From Pedobacter sp. (lineage in GTDB: Bacteria > Bacteroidota > Bacteroidia > Sphingobacteriales > Sphingobacteriaceae): DNA of 6,351 bases. The translations under genes and the position numbers were made by a program. Positions 5,595-6,351 of the stretch are shown here, in pieces. Within the stretch, counting starts at the first letter, position 1. Each line of letters starts with the position of its first letter. The stretch spans positions 1-6,351 of the forward strand of contig JAQBOT010000491.1 of NCBI GenBank assembly GCA_028287885.1. Direction: 5' to 3'. The notes under the pieces are model-generated. The model saw nothing but the letters and a program-made list of their open reading frames with translations. It searched no databases and was not told the origin of the DNA.

Positions 5595-6351
5595 GTGGAG
5601 CTTTTAAACAAAGATGATCTCGCGGCTCTTTACGAAGAGGCTCCATGCGGCTACCTTTCTTTTAACTCAGAAGGGACAATTACTAGAATTAATCTAACCC
5701 TGCTTTCCTGGCTTGGAAAGGAACGGGAGTCGCTTGTTTCAAAACGCCGCTTTAGTGATCTTGTAAGCACAGGAGGTAAAATTTACTACGAGATGTTTTA
5801 TTTTCCGCTGCTACAGATGCAGTCTAAAGTAAATGAGATAAACTTTGACTTTGTACGAAGCGATGGGACTAAATTTCCCGGGCTGGTAAACTCTAGTGTG
5901 ATTCGAGACAACAACAACAAGATACTTGCTGTAAATGCTACGGTAATCGATATCACAGATCGAAAGCGATATGAAAATGAGCTCCTAGATGCCAGAAGAA
6001 CGGCTGAAGTTGAAAGGAATAGGTTTGAGTTGCTCGCCGATTTTACACCCGAAATGATCTGGACAGCAGATGCGGCGGGGATCATTGATTACGCAAACAG
6101 GCGTTTTACTGCGTTCTTTAGAATTCCAAATCATGCTATTTCGGCGCAAAGCATTCTATCTATGGTGCATATTCAGGATCGCTTTAAACTTATTAGGAAT
6201 TGGGTTAGGTCGATACAGTCTGGCAGTGATTTCCAGACAGAAGTACGGCTAGGGCAAGTTTCAGACACAGCTGAATGGTACCTTGTCCGTGCACTGCCCA
6301 TTCAGGATGAAGATGGGAAGATATCAAAATGGATGGGCTCATGTACAAATA
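5595..6351 (+). CDS. PAS-domain signalling protein, partner of the RsbQ-like hydrolase (C-terminus beyond the window)
   Basis: An open frame runs from GTG at 5595 through the right edge, giving 252 visible residues. No ATG lies in frame between the upstream stop (5565-5567) and the first PAS domain, so GTG, 11 bases after the hydrolase stop, is the best start; the first in-frame ATG (5787) would cut the domain in half. PAS 1 (about residues 9-121) has the E-E-A-P-C-G-Y-L-S-F opening, L-L-S-W-L-G (36-41), an unusual G-G-K-I-Y-Y-E segment (60-66), and ends in D-I-T-D-R-K. A charged coiled linker (122-145) precedes PAS 2 (about 146-252), which begins LLADFTPEMIWTADAAG and reaches L-P-I-Q-D-E-D-G-K before the edge. 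There is no membrane segment. PAS domains with the A-P-C-G-Y-L-S opening are, from family knowledge, often found beside RsbQ-like hydrolases and joined to a SpoIIE/PP2C phosphatase or a histidine kinase. Which output domain follows here cannot be seen. Confidence 0.85.
   Translation, partial: MELLNKDDLAALYEEAPCGYLSFNSEGTITRINLTLLSWLGKERESLVSKRRFSDLVSTGGKIYYEMFYFPLLQMQSKVNEINFDFVRSDGTKFPGLVNSSVIRDNNNKILAVNATVIDITDRKRYENELLDARRTAEVERNRFELLADFTPEMIWTADAAGIIDYANRRFTAFFRIPNHAISAQSILSMVHIQDRFKLIRNWVRSIQSGSDFQTEVRLGQVSDTAEWYLVRALPIQDEDGKISKWMGSCTN

Noticed and set aside
5798..6085. Minus-strand open frame of 95 codons
   Set aside because: It is antisense to the right-edge PAS gene, whose GTG-initiated frame gives two clear PAS domains; the minus-strand peptide is low-complexity Ser/Leu-rich.
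6070..6252. Plus-strand open frame of 60 codons near the right end
   Set aside because: It is a shadow of PAS 2 of the right-edge gene in a different frame.

Overview
The window looks like chromosomal DNA of a Bacteroidota, most likely a Sphingobacteriaceae-type organism such as Pedobacter or Mucilaginibacter. This rests on the moderate to low G+C, the lack of purine-rich Shine-Dalgarno sequences before good start codons, a Bacteroidota-style -7 box (TACCTTTG) upstream of one gene, and gene types common in that group: multi-PAS sensors, a small outer-membrane beta-barrel and a bestrophin-like channel. The assignment is inference; there is no rRNA or marker gene to confirm it. There are no tRNAs, rRNAs, CRISPR arrays, insertion sequences or phage genes.

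Layout. At the left edge (1-119, minus strand) lies the first 39 codons of a gene that runs out of the window; its product appears to enter a PAS-type sensor domain. A 266-base AT-rich spacer separates it from a complete bestrophin/YneE-family membrane protein (386-1300, minus). A 239-base divergent spacer follows. To its right, on the plus strand, are a secreted 192-residue outer-membrane beta-barrel protein (1540-2118) and, 48 bases later, an 835-residue cytoplasmic protein with about six PAS domains. That protein ends in a HisKA-like helical hairpin with no ATPase domain (2167-4674).

After a 117-base spacer with a recognisable Bacteroidota promoter comes an RsbQ-type alpha/beta hydrolase (4792-5583). 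Only 11 bases later a second PAS protein starts at GTG (5595) and leaves the window at its right end. The hydrolase/PAS pair is the most coherent functional unit. It resembles the Bacillus subtilis RsbQ-RsbP pair, in which the hydrolase is needed for the PAS-bearing phosphatase to respond to energy stress. The output domain of the PAS partner here is beyond the window.

Three of the six genes are PAS or probable PAS sensors, so this is a signalling-rich neighbourhood. The points most worth checking are the RsbQ-like/PAS module in a phylum not known for sigma-B, the ATPase-less multi-PAS protein with an altered H-box, and the unusual nucleophile elbow of the hydrolase.
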